From NCBI RefSeq assembly GCF_001427145.1, contig NZ_LMGL01000001.1:1007241-1071240 (forward strand): a stretch of 64,000 bases of DNA, written 5' to 3'. The notes beneath the pieces are model-generated. The model searched no databases. It saw only the letters and a program-made list of their open reading frames with translations, and was not told where the DNA came from. This DNA comes from Microbacterium sp. Root166 (lineage in GTDB: Bacteria; Actinomycetota; Actinomycetes; Actinomycetales; Microbacteriaceae). Shown in pieces: positions 62,657 through 64,000 of the stretch. Made by a program: the position numbers and the translations under genes. How positions within the stretch are numbered: the stretch's first letter is position 1; the number at the start of each line of letters is the position of its first letter.

Positions 62657-63703
62657 ATGAGCACGCGACGAGCCACCATCTCCGACGTCGCCCGCGAGGC
62701 GGGCGTGTCGGCGTCGACGGCGTCGGTCGTCTTCAGCGGGAAGACCCCGGTCTCGGATGCCACCCGCCGCCGCGTGCTCGACGCCGCCTCGGCCCTCGGC
62801 TACACCGGACCCGACCCACGCGCCGCGTCGCTCCGTCGCGGTCGCTCGGGCATCGTCGGCGTCGTGTTCGAGGAGCACCTCGGCACGGCCTTCCTCGACC
62901 CCATCAAGACGCTCATGATGGACGGCCTCGCCGACGGCGTCGCGCCGCTCGGCGCGGGCCTGCTCCTGCTGCGCGATCAGGATCCGAGCGGGACCGGCGC
63001 ATCGCTCATGACGGCGCCGCTCGACGCCGCTGTGCTCGTGGGCTGCAGCGGACACCTTCGCGAGTCGCTGGCCGCAGTCACGGCGCGCGGCATTCCGGTC
63101 GTCGTCATCGAGGGCGACGCCGGCGACGACATCCCGCGCATCGGCCTGGACAACCGCGAGGCGCAGCGGCAGGCCGCGAGCCACCTGCGCACGCTCGGGC
63201 ACCGCAAGGTCGCCGTCGTCACGCTGCCGGCACGCGCCGGCTGGGAGGCGGGCTGGCTGCTCGACGGCACGCCCATCGTCATCGACGTCACGCGCGAGCG
63301 CCTCGCCGGTGCACTGGAGATCTTCCCGGATGCCCCGGCCTACGCCGCAGCGGGCAGCTTCATCGCCGAGGGGCTCGCCGCCGGTCGCGTGCTGTTCGCC
63401 GACCCGGCCGAGCGGCCGACCGCCGTGCTCGCGCAGAGCGACCTGCTCGCCGCCGGTGTCATCCGGGCCGCGGAGGAGGCCGGGCTCCGCGTGCCCGAGG
63501 ACGTCAGCGTCACCGGATTCGACGGCATCGTCGTCGACGGCCTCGCGCCCTATGAGCTCACGACGCTGGTGCAGCCCGTCAACGAGAAGGGCCGCGCAGC
63601 CGGCATGGCGGTGGCGGCCATGCTCGACGGCGCCGAGGCGGCCTCGATCACCTTCACGTGCGACTTCCGCGAGGGCAACACGTCGGGGCCCGCGCCGCTC
63701 TGA
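62657..63703 (+). CDS. LacI-family transcriptional regulator
   Basis: 348 residues from ATG 62657 (AGAGGG upstream). The N-terminal HTH is 'ATISDVAREAGVSASTASVVFSG', given by its core ISDVAREAGVS, followed by the hinge 'RRRVLDAASALGYTGPDPRA'. The periplasmic-binding-protein-like effector domain has 'GIVGVVFEEH', 'IDVTRERLAGAL' and 'VSVTGFDGIVVDGL'. The effector is unknown. It is likely to repress itself and the divergent transporter. Confidence 0.95.
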   Translation: MSTRRATISDVAREAGVSASTASVVFSGKTPVSDATRRRVLDAASALGYTGPDPRAASLRRGRSGIVGVVFEEHLGTAFLDPIKTLMMDGLADGVAPLGAGLLLLRDQDPSGTGASLMTAPLDAAVLVGCSGHLRESLAAVTARGIPVVVIEGDAGDDIPRIGLDNREAQRQAASHLRTLGHRKVAVVTLPARAGWEAGWLLDGTPIVIDVTRERLAGALEIFPDAPAYAAAGSFIAEGLAAGRVLFADPAERPTAVLAQSDLLAAGVIRAAEEAGLRVPEDVSVTGFDGIVVDGLAPYELTTLVQPVNEKGRAAGMAVAAMLDGAEAASITFTCDFREGNTSGPAPL

Positions 63704-63707
63704 CCGC

Positions 63708-63728
63708 GCCGGCCTGACCGCGGCCGGC
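63708..63728 (+). terminator. GC-rich hairpin after the LacI gene
   Basis: GCCGGCC (63708-63714) pairs with GGCCGGC (63722-63728), loop 7 nt, 5 bp after the stop. No T-tract. Confidence 0.4.
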
Positions 63729-63829
63729 CAAGCGCCGAACCAGGGGTTCCGCGCCGAGACCGGTGACGTCGCCCTCGGGTTCGGCCCGAAGCCCTGAGTT
63801 CGGCGAGCAGTCCGCGAGCGGAGCGGGCG

Positions 63830-64000
63830 TCAGGAGCGCTGCGGACCGAGGGGCAGGGCGCGCTCCCCGAAATCGGCGATGGTGTACCGCCCGCACGGGA
63901 CGAGCTCGGCATCGTCCATCGACGTGCCTGGCGGCAGCTCGAAGGCCGGCGACTGGGCGTCGAGCACCAGGAACGTCACCTCGCCCACCGCGAAGTCGTC
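63830..64000 (-). CDS. C-terminal fragment of an unidentified gene (truncated by window edge)
   Basis: The frame entering from the right edge on the minus strand is open for 56 residues to a TGA at 63832-63830 and reads 'DDFAVGEVTFLVLDAQSPAF' at its start and 'GRYTIADFGERALPLGPQRS' at its end. Codon use is GC3-rich like neighbouring genes. Too short to name a family. Confidence 0.55.
   Translation of the reverse strand, partial: DDFAVGEVTFLVLDAQSPAFELPPGTSMDDAELVPCGRYTIADFGERALPLGPQRS

Overview
The window is a chromosome segment from a high-GC actinobacterium, most likely Microbacteriaceae (Microbacterium or a near relative), centred on the replication origin. Evidence is the actinobacterial gene set (CrgA, NucS, the DUF6049–MurJ pair, a PknA/PknB/PbpA/RodA/PstP/FhaB/FhaA cluster, DUF3566 after gyrA), the high GC, frequent GTG starts, and gene order that closely follows the Mycobacterium oriC region. 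No phage, insertion sequence, CRISPR array or defence island is visible.

Left part (1-14.7 kb): the end of a DUF2975 membrane protein gene with a striking symmetric operator; dnaB, preceded by a cluster of DnaA-box-like sites; two secreted surface proteins, one an eight-repeat chaplin-like protein ending in a LATTG sorting signal; a block of hairpin repeats; the rpsF-ssb-rpsR-rplI operon; then metabolic and unknown genes (acyl-CoA dehydrogenase, two unknown proteins, an HxlR/azoreductase divergent pair, CCA-adding enzyme, a methyltransferase).

Origin-left arm (14.9-29.6 kb): DUF6049-murJ-trxB-trxA, then a YCII/ECF42-type sigma factor cassette where mycobacteria carry cwlM, then parB-parA, a 1.9 kb parS-rich spacer, rsmG, jag, yidC, yidD, rnpA, rpmH. 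Seven parS or parS-like 16-mers lie within 2.6 kb. One overlaps the parA start and one sits in the rsmG leader.

Origin and right arm (29.8-46.3 kb): dnaA with a DnaA box just after its promoter, oriC (31.34-31.77 kb), dnaN, recF, dciA (DUF721), gyrB, gyrA, a DUF3566 membrane protein, tRNA-Ile and tRNA-Ala (with a duplicated 3' end 107 bp downstream), a Pr6Pr membrane protein, Nudix, YbaK-type deacylase, an unknown membrane protein, cyclophilin, rhomboid protease, a convergent spacer with a further DnaA-box cluster, crgA, a class E sortase, a 51-residue membrane peptide and a glutamine amidotransferase.

Cell-wall growth control operon (46.3-55.2 kb, minus): fhaA-fhaB-pstP-rodA-pbpA-pknA-pknB. 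Several junctions are 4-bp stop/start overlaps, which suggests translational coupling of kinase, phosphatase and elongation machinery. Right end (55.3-64 kb): tRNA-Leu, GNAT acetyltransferase, cold-shock protein, an MprF-like lipid lysyltransferase, a coiled-coil membrane protein, a HAD phosphatase, nucS, an MFS transporter divergent from a LacI regulator across a perfect 16-bp palindrome, and a truncated gene at the edge.

The points most worth following are: the LATTG chaplin-like repeat protein together with the class E sortase (long streptomycete chaplins use exactly this pairing); DnaA-box clusters outside oriC; the four-half-site operator at 240-298; parS placed over translation start regions; and the ECF42/YCII cassette.
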